NCBI RefSeq assembly: GCF_000226255.1
Contig: NZ_AGFG01000050.1
Coordinates: forward strand, 218,792-282,791
DNA: 64,000 bases
Origin: Desulfovibrio sp. A2
GTDB taxonomy: Bacteria > Desulfobacterota > Desulfovibrionia > Desulfovibrionales > Desulfovibrionaceae
Direction of reading: 5' to 3'
Part shown: one piece after another, positions 23,101-28,740 of the stretch
Position numbering within the stretch: position 1 is the stretch's first letter
How the letters are laid out: each line of letters starts with the position of its first letter
The notes under the pieces: model-generated
Seen by the model: only the letters and a program-made list of their open reading frames with translations
Database searches by the model: none
What the model was told of the DNA's origin: nothing
Program-made: the position numbers and the translations under genes

Positions 23101-25270
23101 CGCCCCCGCATCGGGCCCGGCAGCGGAACCGCAGCCCGCGCCCGGCGCACCGGATATGGCCGCAGCGCAGGACGGGGAGCAGGATGCACAACTGTTGGAA
23201 ATTTTTCGCGATTGCCTTGGCTACGACGCGGAACTGACCCGTGAGGACGACTTCTTCGACCTGGGCGGGGATTCCATTGCCGCAACGCGCATCGTCAGCC
23301 GCATGGACCAGGCGCTGGGCATCAAGGCCAGCGTGGTGGACCTGCTGGAAAGCGACAGCCTGGGCGACTTCGTGGACAAGGTGCTGGCCGAGCGCAGGCG
23401 GGCCGCCCCGGCGGCGCGGGGCCTGCAGCCCGCCCCGGCGCGCGAAGCCTACCCCGTGGGCCGCGAGCAGTTGGCCATCCTGTACGCGGACATGCTGAGC
23501 GAAGGTCACCTCGGCTTCAACCTTCCGGCCTTCCTGAAGCTGCCGCGCGACCTGGACAGGCGGCGGCTGGAAGCGGCCATCGGCGCGCTGGTGCAGCGCC
23601 ACGAGGTGCTGCGGACCTCGTTCCGCGACTTCGAGGCCGAGCACCCCAACATGGTCATCCACCCCTACACGGGCTTCACCCTGGAAGAAACGCGCCTGCC
23701 GGACCTGGCGCACAAGGATGCCCTGATCACCCCCTTCGACCTGAAGAGGGAGGGCGGTTTCCGGGTTCGCCTGCTGACGCTCGACGACGGCGAACACGTC
23801 CTGTTCTACGACGTCCACCACGCCCTCGCCGACGGCAGGACCATATCCCTGCTCAACGCGGAGCTCTACCGCCTGTATCACGGGCTGCCGCTGGAGCCGG
23901 TGAGCGCCCAGCAGAAGGATTTCGCGTGGCGCCAGTTCACGCAGTCCAATGCGCAGGACAAGGCCTACTGGCTGGCGCTGTACCGCGACGGCCTGCCGAA
24001 GCTCGACCTGCCCGCCGCGTATCCGCGTCCCCCGGTGCAGACCAACCGGGGCGGCATGTACGAGTTCGAGTTGCCCGGGGAACTGGTGGCGGGCATCCGC
24101 GACCTGGCCCGGCGCGAGGGCGCGACCAACTACCACGTGGTGCTCACGGCGTGGAGCCTGCTGGTCCACGCCTGCACGGGCGACGACGACTTCGTCATCG
24201 CCATATCCGTGGACAGCCGCGACGAGCACCTGAACACGGCGGGCATGCTGGCCTCGCTGCTGCCCCTGCGGTTGCGCGTGGACGGCGCGAAGCCGCTGGG
24301 CGCGCTGCTGCGGGATACCCGCACGGCCAGCAACGAAGCGCTGCGCCATCGCGGCTACATCCTGGGCAACCTGCTGGCCGACCTGAAGCCGCCGGTGTGC
24401 CTGGACCGGTCGCCGCTGTCGGAAGTGATCCTGTCGTACATGAACTTCGAGTTCGCGGCGGAGGGCGCCCAGATGTTCGAACCGATGCGGTTCAGCAAGC
24501 ACGCCAGCAAGACCGACCTTTCCATCTTCGCCAGCGACACGGGCAGCGCCATCGGCTTCGCGCTGGAATACTACGCGGACCTGTTCAGCCACGACGACGT
24601 CGTGCGCATGGGGAAAGAACTCACGCGGATACTGGAGTTGATGACCACTGGCCCGGCGGACGAGCCCGTGCGGTTCACCCATGCGCCGCCAGCGCGTCCC
24701 GCTCCCGGCCCCGCTCCCGATTTGGCGCCGTGCGCCCTCGCTTCGGTGGCGCGCGAACTGGGCGGGGAACTGCGCGAGGGCATCCGCGGGCTTGCCGCGC
24801 GCACGGGCGTTTCCGCAGCCTCGGTCATGCTGGCCACCTTCGCGGTGCTGCTCGGCCGGGTGACCGCGCGGCAGGAGTTCGCGGTGGACGTGGCGTCATG
24901 CGGCCCGGTGCGGTTCCTTCTCGACGAAGAGACGGAGTTCGGCGACCTGCTTGCACGGACGCATGCGCAACTCCTGGGCAACGGGCAGGAGGCGCGGGTT
25001 GCGCCCGACGATGGCGAACCGGGCCGGGCTTCCGGCGGTTCGTTCCCGCGCGTGGCGTTCCTGTGGGACGGGGATGAGGCCGGGGCGTCGCTGGCATCCG
25101 GCCATGGCGGAAACCCAGGCGAACATGATCTGGTGTGCCGCGTGCGGGATGACGGCGGCACCATCACCGTGCGGCTCGACCACGACGCCCAGTCCCTCGC
25201 TGCCGAAACGGCCGGGAACTGGCTGGAATATTACGTGCTCTTTCTGGATGGGGCAGCCAAGGGAAATTGA
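8174..25270 (+). CDS. Hybrid NRPS/trans-AT PKS megasynthase
   Basis: A 5698-residue assembly-line enzyme. The start is the ATG at 8174 behind AGAGAGG; a TTG two codons earlier abuts the ribosome site. Order: C1 (15-430; SHLVLDG), A1 (470-940), T1 (S983); C2 (HH1158), T2 (S1491), E (HHLVLDA at 1683, GWFT, FNYLGE at 1900); C3 (HH2144), T3 (S2525); C4 (HH2711), A4 (3040-3540), T4 (S3611); KS (C3837, H3970), KS-side linker, DH (H4289, D4459), KR (S4876, Y4889), T5 (S5034); C5 (HH5215); and a ~200-residue half-C-like tail. Pocket residues read DASTIAAVCK in A1 (Tyr/Phe-like) and DVWHFSLIDK in A4 (Ser). Modules 2 and 3 have no A domain, and the KS module has no AT but has the KS-side linker of trans-AT enzymes. 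C1 suggests an acylated starter. T domains need the nearby PPTase. Confidence 0.93.
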   Translation: MKDAMMDDGLQEIVPLTGCQKELWLACRTSLSEYAEVSIRGSFPIANAVCPDRLREAIRIVLRHTPLPGATLCADGDEPCFIVGAATDVPDRGDDIDFRFLDLRDAANPEQAAKQYAAAFFEEHVDNPLMRYALLRTGESESLYLVKSSHLVLDGLAFFYHTAFVADVYTELAQGRTPGPYERCSCLEEYRADAGHAASSRFAKDMAFWEEHLERLPEKRIFRALPGRPDVLGNTRYKKYLLAQDASRQAGELQARYGVSPAGLFTALHALVLSYMCDEKDIVVQTPLAFGERKAFRKRQGAHICMPPTLLDMRQHETFASLLADVGAQSAAFFRRARTPFQLAVRNLGHKNLAYIADTFINYLPNAPEGSPDFHIREAVQHHSVHEPVLFGALVMEECHTRRLSLTVRSCRNHFSERDVDRYVRRVEYLVRQLASGADLPQLDYLLEEEAGELRAWQRGDERHYPVRSMPGLFDEKAEAFAGRDAVRDEHGAVLSYAELRENSLRCAAWLAGQGVGRGDVVAVLARRALRLPEIILGIQRCGAVYLPVDPKSPADRIAYIVADAGAVLTLDVNDAAYAGAPPVAPPLGPDPGDGAYLIYTSGSTGRPKGVLAPHGGFVNMIQGQIEVFGVGPEDRVLQFAPPVFDASLSEMFMALHAGACLYPVSDAYRNAPWDLKGYMADNGVTVTTFPPSYLRLFDGEPFPGLRVLITAGEPPVAADALHYAGALRYFNAYGPTETCVCASMKRVAPDEALPISSGRPIPNGVVCILDSSGRPRPAGMVGELWVGGGSVALGYHGNPELTGQRFRPLPGSTPDKDGSRAYATGDLALWSETGEILLVGRADDQVKVRGNRVELGEVAFLLERCVGVRQAQVLAVKDGNGQTELAAFMMLRPDATQEAVARWSRANLPPYMVPSLWHVLDAMPVTRTGKVDRTALRRMAEAPVQAPRRERPVDERLLDACQRTMGGTYDPEANFFDQGGNSLKGMLLLQEIRKVFGVDLAFRDFVACETLFDVEAMLRQRGEQAAPPPSATVPLSRAQYRIWAYQQANQGTVDYNMPLLLEVGGENARAFTDALRRALGDQELLCCTIGGDIDAPHLARGGEGAIPVREEAFADEAAATAFLDGQIHAPFDLRREPPVRMAVARLGDRLRVLVVVHHIAGDGETLDIVLRNALEYLRGGQPEKGALAVQARFCHREAEYLRSDACRDDAAYWRAMLTPPVPPVSTSAARIGAMTDMALPPALAEGLDRLARRSGTTELTCFVPLLARFLCRACDRPEMLVAVPVGLRETQEEFRTAGFFVNTVPLRFAPSPAANMAEDARATARQLREAVAHGRYCDIPAMPDFLATHIHAEPCQGPGLALRRLPLQLRASKLAGSFTLVTGEDSRIILEHDAGFIHDGAALLAALLRDMASALGDGGMADAGGATIFSLAARSCDVESHVGLPDAMVATVAGGSAPSGPREALAQAWAAILHAEAVDAADFFRAGGDSIKAIQITGLLHRSGVTVLSAPDFLRTPNFADLCALLDRADCGQPDAGDAAAASASGVIAHPPLEAGQVAPLLPIQQALLRDHPDHWTAFHMLLPLELDPSIAPETVQAWLETLPGRFEALRLAFSPRGAEALAEPRPVALRRCDMPHGTLRVDALRHLVREVTAGLDPQTGNTLGAGLADCDGARLLALVGHHLVLDAVSLDILLRDLRAFVSGAGVSRTVEGCGLAARSAAMDRLVAEGTFPSAEDREFWAGVCRTPAAPLDALRKDGVANGADEVPGAGGQDIASERVTARAGLRGFRAGHTRSVPADLLAALAVALHWQGQHSTVFVTLESHGRDSVAPGCDLSRSLGWFTAVCPLPLTPATSGAQARRHLLPWLRDAFTPRGCNAYGYLRRADPQRFGYAAQIGFNYLGEVGDAGEGGIVPLPSLAAPGEIPGLLHPRYRPDAPLDLSASFDASGELHLLAWFSPHLLAPEWVAGLLECWAAALRTLPAYSPPVDDETRAAILADCRCTEADVERIERPDPSHEPMLYQHLAPGDGVYTQQVEFHFGGELDEFRLMAAWDRVVDRHESLRSLFPMPHHGEFFRVALRRARTGAEYHCLSHLPPDAAGAEAEALVRQRRGRAFDLARGPLLHAQFFRLDARTLVMSWCFHHLLMDGWCIGVLLRELFATCRSLSGRPTPPLPAPFALAEYERWQADFDMEAAREYWAALLDGYGPLAGVAPASSGPSVVSSPDGEPETLELALDVPLGDALRQAAASHAVTLSALTQALWAVVLGVRNGHRRDVVFGVVTSGRPAEVDGMDRAVGLFIRTLPLRARWNEADGFASLLADLREQGLGQMRHGYLPLAAMGRNLLDHLMVFENYPADAPFGGADVQLLDVRGYEKIPYPLGITVIPCAELRFRFLYDPAVLARSDVENLRDRLHAALRAVGGDRDVSCRTLEAVVAAVPASDVATSDGASSGVAVPADAGLADAERASSAPAPQGLTREMAAAPSRPHTDEGLEETVRSIYAEVLGRGVVTPDEDFFALGGHSLSAMQVMALLGRRLGVKVGIDDILSHSSPRQLAARIRDLSHGEVPSTGPNEARAAARIPRVDTEGVHPLSPAQQRIWFLQRLHEDGRIYQIPFAARLPGDVDADALQQALLLLEGRHDALRLRVSAHAPEQRLAPLGGLKLELRDGPCTEQDLELAPMGFGFDAPLARVTLFREGASGCVMLLTVHHIVFDGWSAEILLRELNEAYAAVLRGDRPAWPPQETDYLSHVAWEREREPAGLAALKDALLPLPERLRLPLDFPRPAVQGLAGGVEVFRLDAARGRALKARARDAGATLFPVLLALVGTFLHRHTGQDDLIVGCPAANRELGHTQGMIGLFVNTLAIRMPLRPDGSFDELVGTVDAAFRRALAAQSYPFEKLVDGLGVERDTSRNPLFDVFVALEDATWHDYGQEPLRMRSLPLPHRHSKFDLSFYFREMEPDAYEVHLEFRTDLFTPATARNLCERLSTLLDAVLRGDGASGGSFVGVPLHALDLMPERELRQLQRFNDTAEVFDIERDADSLFREQLARTPGHAAIIAPNGQVCSYAEFDARIAAMAAWLAGQGVSPGDHACVCLERSLDMMVSIFAVLRLGAVYVPVAPGLPAARLRAMLEDLGAPVVICDPRFASAFDGCGARVLVPDTLAPDAYTPVPRGLPPAGPAGRGGVAPDSVAYVIFTSGSTGRPKGVQVEHRSLCNRLLWMQSRFPIGPDDVVLQKTTVSFDVSVWELFWWSWCGAGLALLEPEGEKDPARIVEAIHARKVTVLHFVPSMLRVFLDHLESRPEDVRRLSTLRYVFTSGEALPRDLVARFNALLRAQLHNLYGPTEATIDVSWYPCAQTPPHGVPIGRPVSNTGLHVLDARMRPVPPGVAGEIWISGVQVARGYANRPDLTERAFVADPSFSGGRMYRTGDLGRWLPDGNMEYLGRNDDQVKIRGHRIELGEVEAALARCPGVAQAVARTCRIGGYDALEAFLLPRAGAELTFRDIRSALAASLPEYMCPSRFHVVDDIPLTPSGKADRGRLAGAPLLPAARAVGNASEVPLLDEVRALWRQTMPEVPLLDEVRALWRQTMPEVDVRDPDIGFFGAGGNSLLLVRLHGLLDQRWPGVFTLAGLFSESTIRAQAAYIAQTRGAVRPRSAKAAPDAPVAIIGMAVRLGDHADTERFWQDLASGADLNVPLPEARRREVRQVFEAVGFPFDEARLREAAYLSDVSSFDHKRFGLAPGDAALLDPRQRVFLETAMQALDDAGYGGSALEGRNVGAFVGASPYRLFQDAVSRSFPDQAEQIYLLNVPSNVVARLSYLKDWNGPAATVDTACSSVLKAVHDACHSLRAGESCVALAGGVHLIDLPVKADRTFTIEAASGRTRTFDAEADGVGAGEGAAVFVLKLLDDALRDHDAIHAVIAGSAVNQDGRSSSMAAPNPGAQAEVITLAARNASVALEDISLFEAHGTATVLGDPVEIEGLTRAFAREGAHPRGKIPIGSVKGNLGHLDAAAGAVGLAKAVLCLKKGLVPPQPHFARPNPHIDFDAAPVRVAQTLEPLPEAHRPWRCGVSSFGLSGVNTHVILSEPWPNELWLAEHDGTGHEPGAVPRDGDGAWYCAPLSAQSEADLLAYRRAVRDAVARNPHWPLHAIAATLAAGRDHLDVRAVVVARTRRELLDALDGGITPVTCHARQAGGAAAAAAGAAPAVHATRETADEAARAFLAGQRLAWPADRPLHRVHLPATPFTRVPLWPRFASAFLSGPVQTPTGSAFALALDRPDFWPVAEHCLNGVPTLVGMGMLDIIAKAVERGKAIDRGQSVDRLPLCIESLRWRSPVTMADGSRATLVVERRDHGHSVELHHLRDGAWSVAASATVGDAEPVRPAAPPAALDMAALRAGLRPFEARGAQTLVSISGRWLCREALWISDGGDRLLAQLVLPDAYRHDLHTFRWHPAMVDVAASLALHGVSGFVPARCGAVRLYRPLPARAFAHVGITERQPGMITARCTVADLSGNVVLEMDDLVFLALAQARPERDEPDARPEPELYSVEWTRADLPPVAAASPTDDGGLMLLGGGDGELCEALATRACLRRELPARPEERQALAGEILDRGIDHIVYLPAADDDHWAFCSQLQELCRARLRAPLRVTVVGGGGLPQSGGAPEHALLLGPLLCLHQEEPRISCAHVELASAAPEPVRAFMDSLGRIDGPYRIDDDGNVRVRRLNALGATGPTGETGTSGAQGAAFPALAPDGCVVISGGLGGMGLTLARQLHAATGVRVALLHRRGEIPADMPFAAYRCDVTDSGQVAAAFAAVRREVGPVQGVIHAAGVAGDGYLLSKGREAYEAVLAPKVAGTWNLHRETLGDDLRFFVLASSRTSLTGAPGQCDYTAANAFLNAFARYRKGLGLPALAICWNTWADVGMAARHGADRGAFTLAPEQALGVLTGALASGSDLVVVAMPGEGAADHPLATLVRVAPASGPAAEPQPAPGAPDMAAAQDGEQDAQLLEIFRDCLGYDAELTREDDFFDLGGDSIAATRIVSRMDQALGIKASVVDLLESDSLGDFVDKVLAERRRAAPAARGLQPAPAREAYPVGREQLAILYADMLSEGHLGFNLPAFLKLPRDLDRRRLEAAIGALVQRHEVLRTSFRDFEAEHPNMVIHPYTGFTLEETRLPDLAHKDALITPFDLKREGGFRVRLLTLDDGEHVLFYDVHHALADGRTISLLNAELYRLYHGLPLEPVSAQQKDFAWRQFTQSNAQDKAYWLALYRDGLPKLDLPAAYPRPPVQTNRGGMYEFELPGELVAGIRDLARREGATNYHVVLTAWSLLVHACTGDDDFVIAISVDSRDEHLNTAGMLASLLPLRLRVDGAKPLGALLRDTRTASNEALRHRGYILGNLLADLKPPVCLDRSPLSEVILSYMNFEFAAEGAQMFEPMRFSKHASKTDLSIFASDTGSAIGFALEYYADLFSHDDVVRMGKELTRILELMTTGPADEPVRFTHAPPARPAPGPAPDLAPCALASVARELGGELREGIRGLAARTGVSAASVMLATFAVLLGRVTARQEFAVDVASCGPVRFLLDEETEFGDLLARTHAQLLGNGQEARVAPDDGEPGRASGGSFPRVAFLWDGDEAGASLASGHGGNPGEHDLVCRVRDDGGTITVRLDHDAQSLAAETAGNWLEYYVLFLDGAAKGN
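18851..18952 (+). repeat. Perfect 51-bp tandem duplication inside the megasynthase gene
   Basis: Two identical 51-bp copies (18851-18901 and 18902-18952) stand head to tail, with five more matching bases after the second. They encode EVPLLDEVRALWRQTMP twice in frame (residues 3560-3593), at the first helix of carrier domain T4. Identity at every third position points to a very recent duplication, or to an assembly error. Confidence 0.95.
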
Positions 25271-28200
25271 TGATGAAACTCTCCGACTTCAAGCTCGACC
25301 CCACCGCCATGGCGGCGGCCTCGTCCGATACGCCCGGCAGGCCCGGCGCTCCGGGCGATGCGCCCACCCTGGAGGCCCTGTTCCGCGACATGGTGTCGCG
25401 CAATCCGGAAGGCGTGGCCCTGACCGATGACGTTACGTCGCTGAGCTTCGGCAGGCTGGACGAGTTCTCCGCCACCATCGCGGGCTTCATCCTGTCGCGG
25501 GGCTATGGGGCCGAGGCGGCGGTGGGCGTCCTGTGCGAACGGGGGGCGCGCTATCTGGCGGCGGCGCTTGGCGTGCTGCGGGCGGGCGCGGTGTACGTGC
25601 CCGTGGAGCGCGACCTTTCGCCCGCACGGCAGGAGGCCATGCTGCGGCCGGTCAGGATGATCGTCACCGACAGCCGGTGCCTGCGCGAGGCGGAATACTA
25701 CCGCTACCGCAATCCCGGTATTCGGGATGTGCTGTGCATCGACCTTGCGGACACCGACGGTTTTCTGGAAAAGGGCACGGGGCTTGGCAGCACCGCCTAT
25801 TGGGAGGGCGTGACCGAGGCGGGCAGCGACCTGGGCTGGAAAAGCTGGTTCGACGGGCAGCCGCTGCCGGGCGACATGCTGGCGGGCATGGCGGCTGGCA
25901 TTCTTGCCGCAACCGGGCTGGCGGAAAGGCCCCGCAGGCGGGTGCTGGACGTGGGCTGCGGTTCCGGCGCGGTGGCCGGGGCGCTGGCCGGTGTGGCGGA
26001 GCTTTACACCGCCGTGGATATCGCGCGCAACGAGCTGGACCGGCTCGGGTGTTTGGGCGCGTCCACCGTGGTGAAGGGTCACCAGATGGAGGCCGTGGAC
26101 ATCTGCTTCCTGTCCGGCGTGGAGTACGACCTCGTCTGCCTGAACGGGGTGGCGGAGAATTTTCCCGGCTACAACTATCTGCGGCGGGTGCTGGACCACG
26201 CCGTGCGGCTGCTGGCCGACGACGGCACGCTCTTCGTCGGCGCGGTGCGCGACCTGGACGGCAGGGACGCCTTTCGGGCGGCGCTGGTGGAGCACGCGGG
26301 GCAGACCGGCGAGAGCGCCGGGCTGCTGCGCCTGGACTCCGGGGCGGAGCTGTTCGTCCCCGAGCGGTTCTTTGTCGAATGGGCGGCGCACAGCCCCGTG
26401 CCGGTGCGGGTTTCCGTTTGCCGGCACGACGCGGCACACCGCGACTTCGCCCACTGCTACGACGTGGTCATCAGCAGGGAGAGCCCGGCGGCCTCGGACG
26501 TCCCGACTGGCCAGATTGGTCCGGCTGCCCCGCCCGCGGAACGCACCCTTTGCGGCATGGAGCACGCCCGGCAACTGCCGCCCCCCCAACTGCCCGCCGT
26601 CGCGCCGGAACAGGCCGCGTACATCGTGTACACCAGCGGCTCCACCGGCATGCCCAAGGGCGTGGTGGTGGAACACCGCAACCTGCTGCACATCATCGCT
26701 GCGCTGCGGGAATATTCCAGCGGCTGCCGCAAGGCGGCGCTGGTGGCCCCGCTGTCGTTCGACGCATCCATCCAGCAGCTGGCGGTGTCGCTGTTCTGCG
26801 GCAAGCCGCTGCACGTCATGTCAGACGAGGCCCGCAAGAGCCCGGAGCGGTTCTGCGCAAGCGTGCGCAGGCACGGGGTGGACCTGTGCGACATGACCCC
26901 GGCCTTCTTCAACGTGCTGGTGGAGCATCTGCACGCCCGGCGCGAGCCGTTGCCCATGGCGCGGCTGCTGCTGGCGGGCGAGGTGCTGCGCCCCGACGCC
27001 ATCCGCAAGTTCTACGCCATTCCCGGCAACGAGGCCGTGGTGCTGTTCAACGTGTACGGCCCCACGGAATGCACCGTGGACAGCAGCGCGTTCCGCATTG
27101 ATCACGGCAACCATGCCGCGTATTCCGCCTATCCCATCGGCAGGCCGCTGGCGGGCGTGGAGGTGACCATCCGCGACAGGGACGGCAAGCCGCTGCCCGA
27201 TTCCGCGACAGGCGAATTGTGGATTTCCGGGGCCGGGGTTTCGCGCGGGTACCTGAACGGCGAAAGCCCCGGAGCCTTCGTCACCGCCGAAGGGCGGCCC
27301 TGCTACCGCACGGGCGACTACGGCCACGTTCGCGACGGGCTGCTGCACTACGCCGGGCGCGAGGATCAGCAGGTGAAGATACGCGGCAACCGCGTGGAGA
27401 TCGGCGAAGTGGAAAACGCCATCGCCGGTTTTCCGGGGGTGCGGCAGGTGGCCGTGGTGGCTGACACCTTCAGCGCGCAGGAAGGCAAGAGCCTTGCCGC
27501 CTACGTGGTGGGCGACGTGGATGCCGCCGCCTTGCGCGCCTATCTGGAGGGGCAGCTGCCGTCGTACTGCGTGCCCGCCCATTACGTGCCCATGGTGGAG
27601 CTGCCCTTTTCGGTCAACCGCAAGGTGGACCGCAAGGCGCTGCCATCGCCGCTTGCGGGCAGGCGCATGGTCGAGGGCCGCAGGCCCGAGGGCGACATGG
27701 AGGAACGGCTGGCGGCGATCTGGAAGCGCCTTCTGGGCGCCGACGTGGCGGACGCCGACGCCAGCTTCTTCAGCCTGGGCGGCAACAGCATCATGGCCAT
27801 CCGCCTGGCGGCCATGGTGGAAAAGGAACTGGGCGTCCACGTGGCCGTCAACGAACTGTTCACCCACCCCTCCATCGCCCTGCTGGCGGGGCTGATCGCG
27901 GGCAAGGGGGGCACACGGAACGGCCCGGTGATCCGGCTGTGCCGCCGCGAAGGGGGGAAGAACCTGTTCCTGTTCCACCCGGTGGGCGGCAGCGTGTTCT
28001 GCTACAGCCACCTGGCGGAGACGCTGGGCGGGGCATGCACGGTCTACGCCGTGGAGGCGGCGGGGTTCAGCGCGGAAAAAACGGCGCTGAACACCGAACT
28101 GCACCGGGTGGAAGACCTTGCCGAATACTACCTGGGGGAGATTCTGAAGGCCGAGACGAGGGACATTGTCTTCGGGGGGTGGAGCTTCGGCGGGCTGGTG

Positions 28201-28740
28201 GCCTACGAGGCCGCATGCCGGTACGCGGCCATGGGTAATGATCCGGGTCCCGTGCTGATACTGGATTCCGTGGCGGACAACCGCCGGGCCAAGCGCGAGG
28301 CGGCCAAGGACGACGTGGAATTGCTGAAGTATCTGATGCAGGATGCCCTGCCCTTTGACGAGGACGTGTTGCGCTCGCTCCCGCGTGCGGAAAAACTGGC
28401 CTATCTCGTCCGGTGCGGCGAAAGCACCGGGCTGCTGCCCGAAGGGTTCAGCGCCGTGCAGATGGACAACCTGTTGCGCACCTATCGGGGCAACGCCATC
28501 GCGGCGGCACGCTACGACCGGCCCACGCCGTCGGACCTGCGCGTGCTGCTGGTGCGCGCCCTTGATTTCACGGGCAATCAGCATATCGTGCCCGATGACG
28601 ACAATCAGGGGTGGAGCCGCTTCTTGCGGCCGGAAAACATCACGCTGCGGTGGACCGAGGGGACGCACGAGAGCATGCTTTCTCCAGGTCTCGCGGCCAA
28701 TGTGGCCAAACACATTCTGGAGTATCTGGACCATGCGTAG
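25270..28740 (+). CDS. Terminal NRPS module: adenylation with inserted methyltransferase, carrier, thioesterase
   Basis: A 1156-residue protein whose ATG shares one base with the upstream stop (TGATG), AAGGGA ahead. It has no condensation domain; C5 of the preceding protein should serve it. The A domain starts at ~30 (AGAVYVPVE) and is interrupted at ~165-385 by a SAM methyltransferase (VLDVGCGSG at ~225; NGVAENFPGYNYL and LFVGAVR are typical of NRPS methyltransferases). It resumes with YTSGSTG at ~455 and ends near 790. The pocket reads DAQDLAVVDK, one residue from the common Gln code. T6 carries Ser840. The TE has GWSFGG (Ser975), Asp in LILDSVADN and H1133. The order gives attachment of a probably methylated Gln-like residue and release of the product. 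Confidence 0.93.
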   Translation: MMKLSDFKLDPTAMAAASSDTPGRPGAPGDAPTLEALFRDMVSRNPEGVALTDDVTSLSFGRLDEFSATIAGFILSRGYGAEAAVGVLCERGARYLAAALGVLRAGAVYVPVERDLSPARQEAMLRPVRMIVTDSRCLREAEYYRYRNPGIRDVLCIDLADTDGFLEKGTGLGSTAYWEGVTEAGSDLGWKSWFDGQPLPGDMLAGMAAGILAATGLAERPRRRVLDVGCGSGAVAGALAGVAELYTAVDIARNELDRLGCLGASTVVKGHQMEAVDICFLSGVEYDLVCLNGVAENFPGYNYLRRVLDHAVRLLADDGTLFVGAVRDLDGRDAFRAALVEHAGQTGESAGLLRLDSGAELFVPERFFVEWAAHSPVPVRVSVCRHDAAHRDFAHCYDVVISRESPAASDVPTGQIGPAAPPAERTLCGMEHARQLPPPQLPAVAPEQAAYIVYTSGSTGMPKGVVVEHRNLLHIIAALREYSSGCRKAALVAPLSFDASIQQLAVSLFCGKPLHVMSDEARKSPERFCASVRRHGVDLCDMTPAFFNVLVEHLHARREPLPMARLLLAGEVLRPDAIRKFYAIPGNEAVVLFNVYGPTECTVDSSAFRIDHGNHAAYSAYPIGRPLAGVEVTIRDRDGKPLPDSATGELWISGAGVSRGYLNGESPGAFVTAEGRPCYRTGDYGHVRDGLLHYAGREDQQVKIRGNRVEIGEVENAIAGFPGVRQVAVVADTFSAQEGKSLAAYVVGDVDAAALRAYLEGQLPSYCVPAHYVPMVELPFSVNRKVDRKALPSPLAGRRMVEGRRPEGDMEERLAAIWKRLLGADVADADASFFSLGGNSIMAIRLAAMVEKELGVHVAVNELFTHPSIALLAGLIAGKGGTRNGPVIRLCRREGGKNLFLFHPVGGSVFCYSHLAETLGGACTVYAVEAAGFSAEKTALNTELHRVEDLAEYYLGEILKAETRDIVFGGWSFGGLVAYEAACRYAAMGNDPGPVLILDSVADNRRAKREAAKDDVELLKYLMQDALPFDEDVLRSLPRAEKLAYLVRCGESTGLLPEGFSAVQMDNLLRTYRGNAIAAARYDRPTPSDLRVLLVRALDFTGNQHIVPDDDNQGWSRFLRPENITLRWTEGTHESMLSPGLAANVAKHILEYLDHA

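Noticed and set aside
28343..28732. An upstream extension of the serine hydrolase
   Set aside because: It is the shifted frame of the NRPS thioesterase domain; the ATG at 28733 leads straight into a signal peptide.
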